From Apodemus sylvaticus (Eukaryota; Chordata; Mammalia; Rodentia; Muridae): 64,000 nt of DNA. Position 1 is the stretch's first letter. Each line of letters begins with the position of its first letter. The translations under genes and the position numbers were made by a program. The notes below the pieces were generated by a model, which searched no databases, was not told the DNA's origin, and was given only the letters and a program-made list of their open reading frames with translations. Of this stretch, positions 33,597 through 45,324 are shown one piece after another. The stretch spans positions 92,883,850-92,947,849 of the forward strand of contig NC_067473.1 of assembly GCF_947179515.1 (NCBI RefSeq). Direction: 5' to 3'.

Positions 33597-34885
33597 CATT
33601 TTAAGTATTTTATTTATTTACATCCCAAATGCTTCCCCCTTCCAAGTCCCCCCTTGCAGAGTTCTTCATCCCCATGTCTGTCTTTCACTTTTGAGAGGGT
33701 ACATCCCTGGGTATCCCCCGCCCCCCAAAAAGGGTCATCAGGTCTCTACAGGACTAAGTGCATCCTCTCCCACTGAAGCTCAAAGTCAGCCCTCTGTTAC
33801 ATATGTGCTAGGCACCTCAGGCCCACCTGTGTATGCTCTTTTGTTGGTGACTCAGTCTCTGAGAGCTTCCACAGTTCCAGGTTTGTTCACACTGTTGGTC
33901 TTCCAGTTGGGTTGCCAATCATTTCCTTCAATCCTTCTCCTAATTCTTCCACAGGGGGGCCCGACATCTTTCTAATGCTTGGCTGTAAGTATCTACATCT
34001 GTCCCATGCAACCATTCTAGGCTTCTTCCTGAAAGCACAACATGGCATCAGTAATAGTGTCAGGGATTGCTGCCCACCCATGGGATAATCACAAGTTGGG
34101 CCGACGACTAAATGACCTTTCTTTCAGTCTCTGCTCTATTTCTGTCCCTGAAATTCAGGAGTACTTTTAGTTCAAAAGTTTTGTAGTCGGTTGGTGTCCT
34201 CATCTCTTTACTGGGATGTAATCTTGTCTGACTACTGCAGGTGGTCTCTTCAGGTTCCATATCTCCACTGGGATTTTGGCATTTCGGGACAGACTATCCA
34301 CACTGAGTCCTGGGAGTCTCCCCCCATTCAAGGTCTCTTCAGGAAGAGACCATTCAAGGAAGTCTACAACTTCTTTAGGTCTGAGGGGTGTATAATGGGT
34401 ATTTTGTGATTTTTGGCTAATATCCTTATATCAGTAAGTACAAACCATCTCTTTCCTTTTGAGTCTGGGTTACCTCATTAGGATAACATTTTCTAGTTCC
34501 ATCCATTTGTCTGCAAAATTCATGATGTTCTTCTTTTTAATAGTTGGATAGTATTCCATAATGTAAATGAACCCCATTTTCCGTATCCATTCTTCAGCTG
34601 ACGGACATCTGGGTTGTTTCCAGTTTCTGGCTATTATGAATAAGGCTGCTATGGACATAATGGTACACATGCCCTTGTGATATGGTGGGCTGTCTTTTGG
34701 GTATATGCCAGGATAGATAATAGCTGGGTCTTCACATAGAACTATTTCCAATTTTCTGAGGAACCACTAGATTGATTTCTAGAGTGGTTGGTTGTACAAG
34801 TTTTCAATCCCATCAGAAGTGCAAGAGTGTCCCCATTTCTCCACATTCTCACCAGCATGTTCTGTCACTAGAGTTTTTGATCAGT
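33597..34885 (-). mobile_element. L1 3' segment of a 5'-inverted insertion
   Basis: Minus-strand L1: the reversed tail is at the left ('tatttatttacatcccaaat'), followed by a 3' UTR of about 0.85 kb of an older type and then the reversed last part of ORF2. The whole insertion is flanked by TTAACAAACTTTT at 33584-33596 and 35504-35516. Confidence 0.88.
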
Positions 34886-35503
34886 AGAATAAAATCAAGG
34901 ACCCAGAAATAAACCCACATAGCCTATAGACACTTGATTTTTGACAAAGAAGCCGAAACCATACAATGGAAACAAGAAAGCATCTTCAGTAAATGGTGCT
35001 GGTCTAAATGGAGGTCTGCATGTAGAAGAATGCAAATTGATACATATTTATCTCCCTGCACAAACCTCAAGTCTAAGTGGATCAAGAATCTCAACCTAAA
35101 ACGGGGTACACTGAATCTAATAGAAAAAGAAGTGGAAAATAGCCTTGAACTCATTAGCACGGGAGAAAATTTCCTGAATAGAACACCAATGGCTCAAACT
35201 CTAAGATCAACAATTGATAAATGGGACCGTCTTGGAACTGAAAAGCTTCTTAAGGCAAAGGACACTGTCAATAATACAAAACAACAGCCTACAGATTGGG
35301 AAAAGATCTTCACTAACCTACATAGAACAGAAGGCTAATATTCAAAATATATAAAGAACTCAAGAAGTTAGACTCCACAACACCAAATAATCCAATTTAA
35401 AAATGGGGTCCAGAACTAAACAGAGAATTCTCAACAGGAATCTTGAATGTCTGAGAATCATTTAACATCCTTAGTAGTCAGGGAAATGAAAATCAAACAA
35501 CCA
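34886..35503 (+). mobile_element. L1 ORF2 segment, inverted 5' part of the same insertion
   Basis: Plus-strand ORF2 sequence upstream of the segment at 33597-34885 in L1 coordinates. It encodes the broken frame at 34934-35338 with 'F-N-R-T'-like and 'K-A-K-D-T-V' motifs. At the inversion point about 35-40 bases of L1 sequence are missing (the 'ctgagatttcac...' portion), the usual scar of twin priming. Confidence 0.88.
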
Positions 35504-35702
35504 TTAACAAACTTTTGAACCCAACCCAGTACCCACTGACCAGGGACAGCCTTTCCCACAGTGTACTGGGCCCTTATCATCAACTAGCAATCAGTAAAAT
35601 GCTTCTACATGTTCACATGCCAATCTGATGGAGGCAGTTTATCAGTTGAGCTAACTTCTTCCCAAGTATGTCAAGTAGACAGCCAAGGAAATAACTATCA
35701 CA

Positions 35703-38700
35703 TGACCCAAAGCAGTATTTGCTACTATCCATATGCAAGGAATGGCCCCATAGTAGTTGTGGTATGCTAGGAATATGTGAATACATTCTATGATAACCTA
35801 ATTTCATTCATATATAATCTTTCCTTGTCCTCTTTTTATGTCTACCACTATGTTCTCTATATTCTCCTGAAACGTACTGTAGACTTGAGTTCTATGTGGA
35901 ATAAAATAGCAAGTTTCTTCCTAGAATATTTCCCAAAATTCACTGTCATTCACAGCTGCTTACTTGAGAAATATAGAGCAGTAAGAAATGTATGACTTCC
36001 AACTTATCAATACTGGCTAACATCAAATACTAATTTTGCATTAATATTCAAAACAATTAAATTTAGGGAAATTATACATCTGAAAAGACTTTTCAGAATA
36101 TTGGAATTAACTTGATGTGTTTCAATTTCTAAATTAAGTTTTCTGAACAATTAGATTGGTTATTATATTTGCAGACTTATTTAATGTGCTACTGTCCAAT
36201 GCTATGCAGTGTCCTTAGCCTTTGAAGTCCTGTGAGATACTCTTTGTATTGAGCTTTAGTTGCTCTAACACAGCAATTTCAGGCATCAGATGACATCAGC
36301 AACTCATACTGTTGTAATAATGCTCTTAGGAAAAAGAGTCTCCCTTTCTAGAATTCATAATGATTTAAAGTCTAGAATCATTTATGTGATTATGGTTAAA
36401 AAGTACATTTGGAAATTATTTCCTATACAACCTAAGTATACAGGATGCATTAGTCTATATCATGGAGTTGATTTAGACGTATGTTACAAAACAAAATACA
36501 TTCTAAAAACTAACTTAATATTCTAAGCAAACTAACCTTAGAGCTTAACATCATTAAATATGCACAGACTCTAAGCAACGAAATGAAGTTGTACTGTTTG
36601 CTGGATTCCTGCAATCACTCTAGGCATATTTCACACTGTAGACTTTATCTGTTTTAGAGACCATGGAGCCCTCTGTTAGCAAGCCTTCAGCCCAGCAGGC
36701 TGAGCTCAGAGGGCATTCATTAACTTCCCTAATGCATTGAGGATCCTTCAGCATCAGTACTCTAATGAGACACCACCACATGCCTCCATCCATAGTAAGA
36801 GCATCTTCATACTAAACCAGCTGCTGCTCCACGTAAACTGAAGTCAGAGACCAGATGAATGTCCTTGAGAGGGTTTATATTTTGTGAATGCTTTTCCCAG
36901 CTTGGCTATTTTATAACACTTATATAGTCACTTAGAGAGGAGATTAGTCAACTGGGGTTCACAGAAAACAGTTACAAGAGTGAACTTTGATACATTATCT
37001 GCCTACTTAATTTGCTTCTGAAAAGCAAGAAAATATGCAGTTTCAAGTGATCAGGTGATTTGTGAGATGGGAATATTCTAATGGTGAAATTATGAAACAT
37101 TCTTGACTCAGTCCCAGCTCAATATTAGGTGCATCAAGCTGTGCTGTGAATATTCTAGCCTCAGGCAGATTTCCATAAGAGGAGAAATTGTTTTTCTTTC
37201 TTTGAAGGAGCACATAAGGTTCATGAAGAGCCATGAAACTAGGGGAGAGGGAGGAAGTGTTAAATCTGCAGGGGCGGTGTAGTGTAATATACACCCTGAA
37301 AATCACTTCAAAAATTGGCTCCAACAGTTTAGAAAAATTTTTTTAAAAATCTAAAAATCATAGGCATTCTTTTCCTGCCAAAAAGCTACTTATCCATTCC
37401 TTTTATTTGTTTTATGAGTTGACTCTGTGTTTGCTGAAATTGATACCCTTTCAAGTGTCATTTCTAAAGCCTGACCCAATGATTGCTAAGTTTTACTTTT
37501 TGTGCACCCACATTTTTAATTTAAAGCTGTTCTTACTCTCTGAAAATACCTATACTGTTGACAGAACAACACTGTCCACACAACATATATACCCTCACTC
37601 TATACAGAACAACACAGTTCACAAAATGTTCACAATGTGTAATACTTTCAGTAAGAGTTAACTACTTACACATTCTAAAAACAAATGTAACAACCTCTTG
37701 GCAGGGCAAAAGGGACTGCCTTGTCAGCACTGCATTGGCAACATCAGCATGGAGGACTTTCAGAAGTTTAGATGAGTGAAAGGCAGTCATCGATCCTGTA
37801 TGCCTCTTTAATTTGTATTCTGAACTTCCAGACTCCATCTACACACTCTAATATTGTCTATAGATTGTTAATTAGTAACACTCTATGGAGAAATGTTCTT
37901 TGACTCAAACCAATGGTTTCTTCTCCTTTCACAATGGTGGACATCACACAAGAGAGTTAATTGCATAAATGTATTACTTCCTGAAGCTTCTGCATTTTCT
38001 TCCTGGAATACCTAAAATAAGTTTCCAAATCTTAATGAGTCATCAAATTTGACAGAGAAGAAATGTCCAATTAACATTTATGCTTAGATATTTAAAATGT
38101 ATCCATGTTAATTTCCATATTCATGCATTGTCAAACATTGGTTGAAAGCCCATTGTATCTAAATGCAGCCCTCTAGGAACTGGGATCAGAAGGCACATTG
38201 CCCACACTGAGAACTGTCAGATGACTACATACAGAATTAGCTCATTGGTGTGGTACAGGAGCCAGAATTCTGTGTGCCTTCATTCTGTATACACATTTAT
38301 GCTGCTGAATAATCCCACAATTAAAGACAATCTCAAAAAGTAGATATTTCTTGTGATGTCTTTAGAAAGTCATACTGCTTCAAATAGTTTTTACATAGTA
38401 ACTGCAGTATATCAGAAACATCTTTCATTGCTTAATCTAGCCTAGCAAAAGGTTGTTTTAAGTGTACGTATTTTATTTTCAAAGCCATTAACTATTAGCG
38501 TGTTTAAAATATTGCAATATCAACCTCAAGACTAACAACAAATCATAAATGCAATTTGAAAAAAGAATTTAGCTCATCGAGAACATATAGATAGGACATA
38601 ATTGCATGAAATACATACATAACTAAATAGAAAGTTTGCTTACCACATAACATAATTTCAGCACTATCTTGAATATTTATGCATAATAAGACACTTTCAA

Positions 38701-39409
38701 AATCTGTAGATATTTTAAAGCTCTGTTACAATGCTTTTAAAATAAAGTATTAAATGATTAAAATAGATTTCTCCTGTTTCTTACTGCAACTGTGATTATA
38801 TGCAAATTTATCTCCAATTAGAGAAAATTAGCTGAGCACTATAGAGATGGCTTCACGCTAGTTTGTCAAAGGAGTCTGGATTTTTTTCAAATGCAGACCA
38901 TTTGATTATGTATGCAGACATATCTATGTTTGAATAATGCATGGAAATTATAAGAGGCACATTTTTATGTTTCAAAATGAACTGCAATTGTGTTCAAGAA
39001 ACAAAGAAGACATTTACTTATTTAAGTACCTCTCTCCTTGGAGCCCTGGGCAGTTGAGTTTATCTCCAGTGAATCTCATGATTAATATGAGCTACTGCCT
39101 TTCAACTAATCACCCTTTCACACTAGGTGTGTCATCTTTCTATGAGAGACATGAACACAAATTCCTATTCAACTCAGATAGGACAGTCTAAAGAAATTAT
39201 CCCAAGTCTAACCTGATTACTCAATTGATATACTAGACTACTTATAGAGGTATAGCAGGCTCAACCACAAATATATCATTATAAGGCCAAAAGCAAAAAG
39301 GAATATCCAGCATTTAGAAATTATTGAGAAAATGACCAAAAACTTACATCCTTAAGAGAAAATAGAGTAAGATAAAAAAAATTATGATAGCTCATTATTT
39401 CAAAATAGG
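35703..39409. other. Longest interval without recognisable repeats
   Basis: About 3.7 kb with no SINE, L1 or LTR that I recognise and no convincing exon. It is AT-rich but not low-complexity, with several ordered-looking stretches (about 36640-36860 and 38040-38800). Open frames are all under 100 codons. Confidence 0.4.
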
Positions 39410-39558
39410 CATATGAAGCATGGTGGTATATGCCTTTGATCCTAGCACTCAGGAGGCAGAAGCAGGTGGACCTCTATGATCTCTATCTTCAAGATAGTCT
39501 GGTCATAATGGAGAGTTTTATGCCAAACAGAGCTACAAAAGCTACCTTGTCTTTAAAA
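39410..39558 (+). mobile_element. Old B1-family SINE
   Basis: 'atgaagcatggtggtatatg', 'ctagcactcaggaggcagaa', 'gcaggtggacctctatgat' and 'gctaccttgtctttaaaaaa' in B1 order, strongly diverged. Confidence 0.8.
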
Positions 39559-39733
39559 AATTTGCATATTAGTTAGGGTTATTGTTGCTGTGATGAAACA
39601 CCATAACAAAAGCAACTTGGTGATGGAATTCAGGGCCATGGCCAGGGGTGGTGCCATCCACTGGGGGCTGGACAATCCTCCCTCAATCACTAATTTTAAA
39701 AATGCTCTATGGGTCTGCTTACAGACAGATCTT

Positions 39734-40631
39734 TTTATTATTATTATTATTATTATTATTGTTATTATTATTATTATCATTATTATTTTCTAAATTCTTT
39801 GTTTACATTCCAAATGCTTTCCCCTTTCCTGGTTTCCCCCTTCCCATATGTCCCATAAGCCCTCTTCTCTCCACCCATTCTTTAATCACCTCCCTCCTTT
39901 TCTCTGTCCTGGTACTCCCCTACAATGCTGAATCAAGCCTTTCCAGGATCAGGAACCTCTCCTTACTTCTTCATGGGAGTCATTTGATATGCTAATTGTG
40001 TCTTGGGTATTCAGATCTTCTGGACTAATTAATATCCATTATCAGAGATTGCATTCCATGTGTATTCTTTTGTGATTGGGTTACCTCACTTAGAATGATA
40101 TTTTCCAGTTCCAACCATTTGCCTAAAATTTTATGAATTCATTGTTTTTAATTGCTGAGTAGTATTCCATTGTGTAAATATACCACATTTTCTGTATCCA
40201 TTCCTCCATTGAGGGACATCTGGGTTCTTTCCAGCTTCTGGCTATTATAAATAAGGCTGCTATGAACATAGTGGAGCATGTGTCCTTATTGCATGCCAGG
40301 TAATCCTCTGGGTATATGCCCAGGAGAGGTATAGCAGGGTCTTCCAGAAGTGTCATGTCCAGTTTTCTGAGGAAACGCCAGACTGATTTCCATAGTGGTT
40401 GTACCATCTTGCAATCCCACCAGCAGTGGAGGAGTATGCCTCTTTCTCCACATCCTCACTAACACCTGTTGTCTCCTGAGTTTTTAACCTTAGCCATTCT
40501 GACTGGTGTGAGGTGAAATCTCAGGGTTATTTTGATTTGCATTTCCCTAATGACTAATGATGTTGAGCATTTCTTAAGGTGCTTCTTGGCCATCCAAATT
40601 TCTTCAGGTGAAAATTCTTTGTTTAGATCTC
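39734..40631 (-). mobile_element. 5'-truncated L1 with 13-bp TSD and ATT-rich tail
   Basis: A reversed L1 of about 0.9 kb: ATT-repeat tail, reversed 3' UTR and reversed ORF2 C-terminal part up to 'gaaaattctttgttta'. A minus-strand frame at 40123-40407 retains 'M-E-Y-Y-S-A-I'. The TSD is ACAGACAGATCTT (39721-39733) versus ACAGCCAGATCTT (40632-40644), 12 of 13 matching, both inside the host LTR. Confidence 0.93.
39735..39787. repeat. (ATT)n microsatellite in the L1 tail
   Basis: About 17 ATT units with two single-base interruptions, replacing a plain poly-T (reversed A-tail). Confidence 0.95.
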
Positions 40632-40697
40632 ACAGCCAGATCTTATGAAGTCGTTTTTTCAACTAAAGTTCCCTCTTCTCATATGACTATAGCTTGT

Positions 40698-40698
40698 C

Positions 40699-40741
<43 letters not shown>

Positions 40742-40757
40742 GGCATATATATAAATA
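40698..40757. repeat. (TA)n repeat
   Basis: An AT-dinucleotide run of about 60 bases with a few interruptions, at the ragged end of the LTR. Confidence 0.95.
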
Positions 40758-42353
40758 TTGTTGACATAAGGCTAGGCAGCACAATGATACTACACATAAA
40801 AAAATGCATGATTATATTAAAAGGACAAATTAGAAAATGAAGCTTTACCTAAAGGTAAAGACATATTTCTTTCTACAGTACAGTTATGGGATGCAAAGTC
40901 AGTATTAATTCAGTTGATACATAGGCAATGATAGTGTATTGAAAAGGCAGTGGGTAATTCTGGGCTATGTCATAACTGGATAACCTGAATTGACATTGTC
41001 ACCAAAAGACACTGACATAGTTTTGGTAGCAAAATGTTTGTGTTCAACTATGGTTTGGCCTTGTGAATTTTAAAAGATATCTGTTAAATGCTTAATGTGT
41101 CTATCAGCTAGGAATTTAGCAAAGTGAGCTCTAGAACACCTCCACACTTTATCAGTACTAGGTATACTAAATTAGCCTAAGTGTTTAGTAATTGTATAAT
41201 AATGTAAATGGTAGTGTTATAGCCCATGGGTAATCTAAATAAGTATCAATCACAACATAAACAAATGGGCAAAGAATAAATATATTACATCTGTTTCCTT
41301 GGAGATGAGTTTCATCTGGGGAAGAAGGAATATTTGAAAAGTCATAGGAAGATTGGAACTGGTGATATGCAGTGTTTAATATATAGACAAAGAAGAGTAT
41401 TTTGGAAAGAGTCTAGTCTGTAGTTAGCATAACTACATACTAACACAACGCACTTTTTATTCGTGTAGCATTCATCAACTTATGTACTTGACAATTCCCC
41501 TTTACTAGAGGAGTGGGAGGACCTGAGTGAGATCAGATATGACTGACCTATAAGGGATATATTCATTGTTTTATCAATTGTTCAACCTGAAAAAATATCA
41601 AGGAGGTAAGGTTATTTTAATTTTGCATAATGGTGGCCATTTATGAAAGTGTAGCATATCAGAGGAGGAAATGGAGTGGAAATATCATTTAGTAATATCT
41701 GTACAGTGTACAGCTCACTTTGTTGTATTGACAAAAAGGATGTTTGTAAAGTATTTATGAATGCTTTATCCTAGGTTGCTCCTCCATAGTTTGGAAACTA
41801 TCCATTAAATGGATTCTTAAAAAAAAAACTTTGCTTTGGCCTAAACTTTAACAACATGTACGGAAGACTATATAAATTGGCCCCTCCCTCCAATCTTATC
41901 TCTGGAAATGAATTATATTTGTATTTATCATGATTGCAAACACTGTTCTAGGTACATTAAAGACATTTTACAATTTATAAACTGCCTGATCATTGACTTT
42001 TATGTTTTAATTACATTTGTTTTGACTATCAGCAGTGAACAGTACAGTTATGGAATGCAAGTTATGATAGTTCACTATCAGCAACTTTTATAATAGTAAA
42101 CATTTATAAATTAAGGTAAGAAATCCCAGTTAAGATTTTTCAGCCTTAATGATTAAAATTTTTTGAGTTGAAATTTTTTAGTACCAAAATATACTTTATA
42201 CCACAAATATAGTCCATCAAGAAACTAGGAACTTTATTTCCTTAAGCTTTTTCGTAGCATATTTTTACAAAAATTAATTTAACAGATCCTGCATATTAAA
42301 TAGTTCACTTTATCATAAGGATATGAATACAGATGAGACTAGCCTCCATCTTG
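40758..42353. other. Unassigned non-coding DNA
   Basis: 1.6 kb, AT-rich, with no repeat or gene recognised. Confidence 0.4.
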
Positions 42354-42625
42354 AAAAAGAAACTGGGGAAGACCCTTGAGAACATCGGTACAGGGGGAAA
42401 GTTTCTGAACAGAACACCAATAGCATATGCTCTAAGATCAAGAATTGACAAATGGGACCTCATAAAATTACAAAGTTTCTGTAAGGCAAAGGACACCATC
42501 AAAAGGACAGATCGGCAGCCAACAAATTGGGAAAAGATCTTCAACAATCCTACATCAGATAGAGGGCTAATATCCAATATATATAAAGAACTCAAGAAGT
42601 TAGACTCCAGAAAACCAAACAACCC
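42354..42625 (+). mobile_element. L1 unit A: isolated ORF2 C-terminal fragment
   Basis: Starts abruptly in unique DNA at 'aaaaagaaactggggaagac' and runs to 'gaaaaccaaacaaccc'. The same stretch occurs again, in normal context, at about 43803-44062 in unit B. There is no 3' UTR or A-tail here, because unit B's more upstream L1 sequence follows directly. Unit A is therefore out of L1 order. Confidence 0.9.
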
Positions 42626-42648
42626 CCAAACTCAAAGAAAAAAACCAC

Positions 42649-43488
42649 ATGGTCATTTCATTGGATGCTGAAAAAGCATTTGACAAAATTCAGCAGCCTT
42701 TCATGCTTAAAGTCTTGGAAAGAACAGGAATTCAAGGCCCATACATAAACATAGTAAAAGCAATATACAGCAAACTGGTAGCCAGCATCAAACTAAATGG
42801 AGAGAAACTTGAAGCAATCCCACTAAAATCAGGGACTAGACAGGGCTGCCCCCTCTCTCCTTATCTTTTCAATATTGTACTTGAGGTACTAGCTCGGGCA
42901 ATTCGACAAAATAAGGAGGTCAAAGGGATACAAATTGGAAAGGAAGAAGTCAAACTATCATTATTTGCAGATGACATGATAGTCTACCTAAGTGACCCAA
43001 AAAACTCCACTAGAGAACTCCTACAGCTGATAAACAACTTCAGCAAAGTGGCAGGTTATAAAATCAACACAAGCAAATCAGTGGCCTTCATATACTCAAA
43101 GGATAAGCAGGCTGAGAAAGAAATTAGGGAAATGACCCCCTTCACAATAGCCACAAACAGTATAAAGTATCTTGGGGTGACTCTTACCAAACATGTGAAA
43201 CATCTTTATGACAATAACTTCAAGACTCTGAAGAAGGAAATGGAAGAAGACCTCAAAAAATGGGAAAACCTCCCATGCTCATGGATCAGCAGAATCAATA
43301 TAGTTAAAATGGCCATTTTGCCAAAAGCAATATACAGATTCAATGCAATACCCATCAAAATCCCAACTCAATTCTTCACAGAGTTAGAAAGAGCAATTAT
43401 CAAATTCATCTGGAATAACAAAAAACCCAGAAAAGCTAAAACTATTCTCAGCAACAAAAGAAATTCTGGGGGAAATCAGTATCCCTGA
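42649..43488 (+). pseudogene. L1 ORF2 reverse-transcriptase fragment (279 codons)
   Basis: This frame keeps recognisable parts of a non-LTR reverse transcriptase, the enzyme that copies L1 RNA at a nicked target. Palm motifs are in order: L-D-A-E-K-A-F-D-K-I at about residues 5-14 (motif A aspartate), S-G-T-R-Q-G-C-P-L-S-P at about 61-71 (motif B), and L-F-A-D-D-M-I at about 104-110 (the catalytic Asp pair). K-Y-L-G-V follows at about 173. The first Met is just an internal codon, since the endonuclease domain and the fingers lie upstream in a complete ORF2 and are absent here. A frameshift near 43475 ends the frame early, after the N-S-G-G segment. Full ORF2 is about 1,280 codons, so this is roughly a fifth. 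It is a pseudogene inside a truncated retrotransposon, not a host gene. Confidence 0.9.
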
Positions 43489-44113
43489 CCTCAAGCAATA
43501 CTACAGAGCAATAGTGTTAAAAAAACTGCATGGTATTGGTACAGTGACAGGCAGGCAGATCAATGGAACAGGATTGAGGATCCAGAAATGAACCCACACA
43601 CCTATGGCCACTTGATCCTCGACAAAGGGGCTGAAAACATACAATGGAAAAAAAGATAGCCTTTTCAACAAATGGTGCTGGTTCAACTGGAGGTCAGCAG
43701 GCAGAAGAATGCGAATTGATCCATCCTTGTCTCCTTGTACTAAGCTCAAATCCAAATGGATCAAGGACCTCCACATAATGCCAGACACTCTGAAGCTAAT
43801 AGAAAAGAAACTGGGGAAGACCCTTGACGACATCGTACAGGGAGAAAATTTCTGAACAGAACACCAATAGCGTATGCTCTAAGATCAAGAATTGACAAAT
43901 GGGACCTCATAAAATTACAAAGTTTCTGTAAGGCAAAGGACAAATCGGCAACCAACAAATTGGGAAAAGATCTTCACCAATCCTACATCAGATAGAGGGC
44001 TAATATCCAATATATATAAAGAACTCAAGAAGTTAGACTCCAGAAAACCAAACAACCCTATTAAAAAATGGGGTACAGAGTTAAACAAAGAATTCTCACC
44101 TGAAGAACTTCGG

Positions 44114-44680
44114 ATGGCGGAGAAGCATCTTAAAAAAGGCTCAACTTCATTAGTCATTAGGGAAATGCAAATCAAAACAACCCTGAGATTTCACCTTACA
44201 CCAGTCAGAATGGCTAAGATTAAAAATTCAGGAGAAAGCAGGTGTTGGAGAGGGTGTGGAGAAAAAGGAACACTCCTCCACTGCTGGTGGGGTTGCAAAT
44301 TGGTACAACCACTCTGGAAATCAGTCTGGCGGTTCCTCCGAAAACTGGGCACCTCACTTCCAGAAGATCCTGCTATAACACTCCTGGGCATATACCCAGA
44401 GGATTCCCCACCATGTAATAAGGATACATGCTCTACTATGTTCATAGCAGCCCTATTTATAATTGCCAGATGCTGGAAAGAACCCAGGTATCCCTCAACA
44501 GAAGAGTGGATGCAAAAAATGTGGTATATCTACACAATGGAGTACTATTCAGCCATTAGAAACAATGAATTCATGAAATTCTTAGTCAAATGGATGGAGC
44601 TAGAGAACATCATACTAAGTGAGGCAACCCAGACTCAAAAGGTGAATCATGGTATGCACTCACTAATAAGTGGTTATTAA
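44114..44680 (+). pseudogene. L1 ORF2 C-terminal fragment of unit B
   Basis: A frame of 188 codons covering the very C-terminus of ORF2 to its natural stop. It carries the Cys/His cluster C-W-R-G-C-G-E, then H-C-W-W-G-C (spacing C-x3-C-x7-H-x4-C), a motif of the L1 ORF2 C-terminal domain needed for retrotransposition. The segment W-Y-I-Y-T-M-E-Y-Y-S-A-I follows, and it ends in S-L-I-S-G-Y. The first Met is internal to ORF2. The frame is separated from the RT fragment by frameshifts, so it is not a protein-coding gene. Confidence 0.9.
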
Positions 44681-44942
44681 CCTAGAAAACTGGAATACCC
44701 AAAACATAATCCACACATCAAATGAGATACAAGAAGAAAGGAGGAGTGGTCCCTGGTTCTGGAAAGACTCAGTGAAACAGTATTTGGCAAAACCAGAACG
44801 GGGAACTGGGAAGGGGAGGGAGGGAGGACAGGGGAAGAGAAGGGGGCTTACGGGACTTTCAGGGAGTGGGGGGGGGGCTAGAAAAGGGGAAATCATTTGA
44901 AATGTAAATAAATTATATCGAATAAAAAAAATTTAAAAAAAA

Positions 44943-45324
44943 AGAAACAATGAATTCATGAAATTCTTAGGCAAATGGATGGAGCTAGAAAACATCATAC
45001 TAAGTGAGGTAACCCAGACTCAAAAGGTGACTCATGGTATGCACTCACTAATAAGTGGATATTAACCTAGAAAACTGGAATACCCCAAACATAATCCATA
45101 CATCAAATGAGGTACAAGAAGAAAGGAGGAGTGGCCCCTTGTTCTGGAAAGACTCAGTGAAGAAGTATAGGGTAAAACCAGAACGGGGAAGTGGGAAAGG
45201 GTGGGTGGGAGGACAGGGGGAGAGAAGGGGGCTTATGGGACTTTCAGGGAGTGGGGGGCTAGAAAAGGGGAAATCATTTGAAATGTAAATAAAAAATATA
45301 TCAAATAAAAAATGATTAAATAGT
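44943..45324 (+). mobile_element. L1 unit C: short 3' end repeat
   Basis: Restarts at 'agaaacaatgaattcatgaa' near the end of ORF2, immediately after unit B's A-rich end, and runs through a full 3' UTR to 'aatgattaaatagtaaaaaa'. The restart point corresponds to about 44552 in unit B. Short AGAAAC homology between the A-tail and ORF2 lies at the junction, and no TSD separates B from C. Confidence 0.88.

Larger units (their letters stand above)
33484..35702 (-). mobile_element. Class III-like LTR split by an L1
   Basis: Left piece 33484-33596 ('ctacagttcatcatcaatgg', 'gaggacttgcttcctcttcc') and right piece 35504-35702 ('cacagtgtactgggccctta', 'ccaatctgatggaggcagtt', 'ataactatcaca') form one reversed LTR of the same family as 39568-40698 and 62379-62777. 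The 1.9 kb between them is an L1 with its own TSD. Confidence 0.7.
39568..40698 (-). mobile_element. Class III-like LTR split by an L1
   Basis: Left piece from 'tattagttagggttattgtt' to the target at 39733; right piece 40645-40698 ('aaagttccctcttctcatat', 'gactatagcttgtct'). It has the same reversed LTR plan as 62379-62777 but lacks part of the middle. The right end runs into a TA repeat, so its terminus is lost. Confidence 0.75.
42626..44942 (+). mobile_element. L1 unit B: 2.3 kb with RT domain to A-tail
   Basis: Begins inside ORF2 just before the reverse-transcriptase palm ('caaactcaaagaaaaaaacc') and continues without internal rearrangement to an F-type 3' UTR and an A-rich end at 44942. 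ORF2 is broken by frameshifts (for example near 43475 and around 43650-43850), so it cannot be active. Within this L1, family members in the window share more than 90 percent of bases by eye, so it is relatively young. Confidence 0.93.

Noticed and set aside
33478..33975. 165-codon frame resembling a secreted or membrane protein
   Set aside because: Most of it is antisense of an L1 3' UTR, and the start lies in an LTR fragment.
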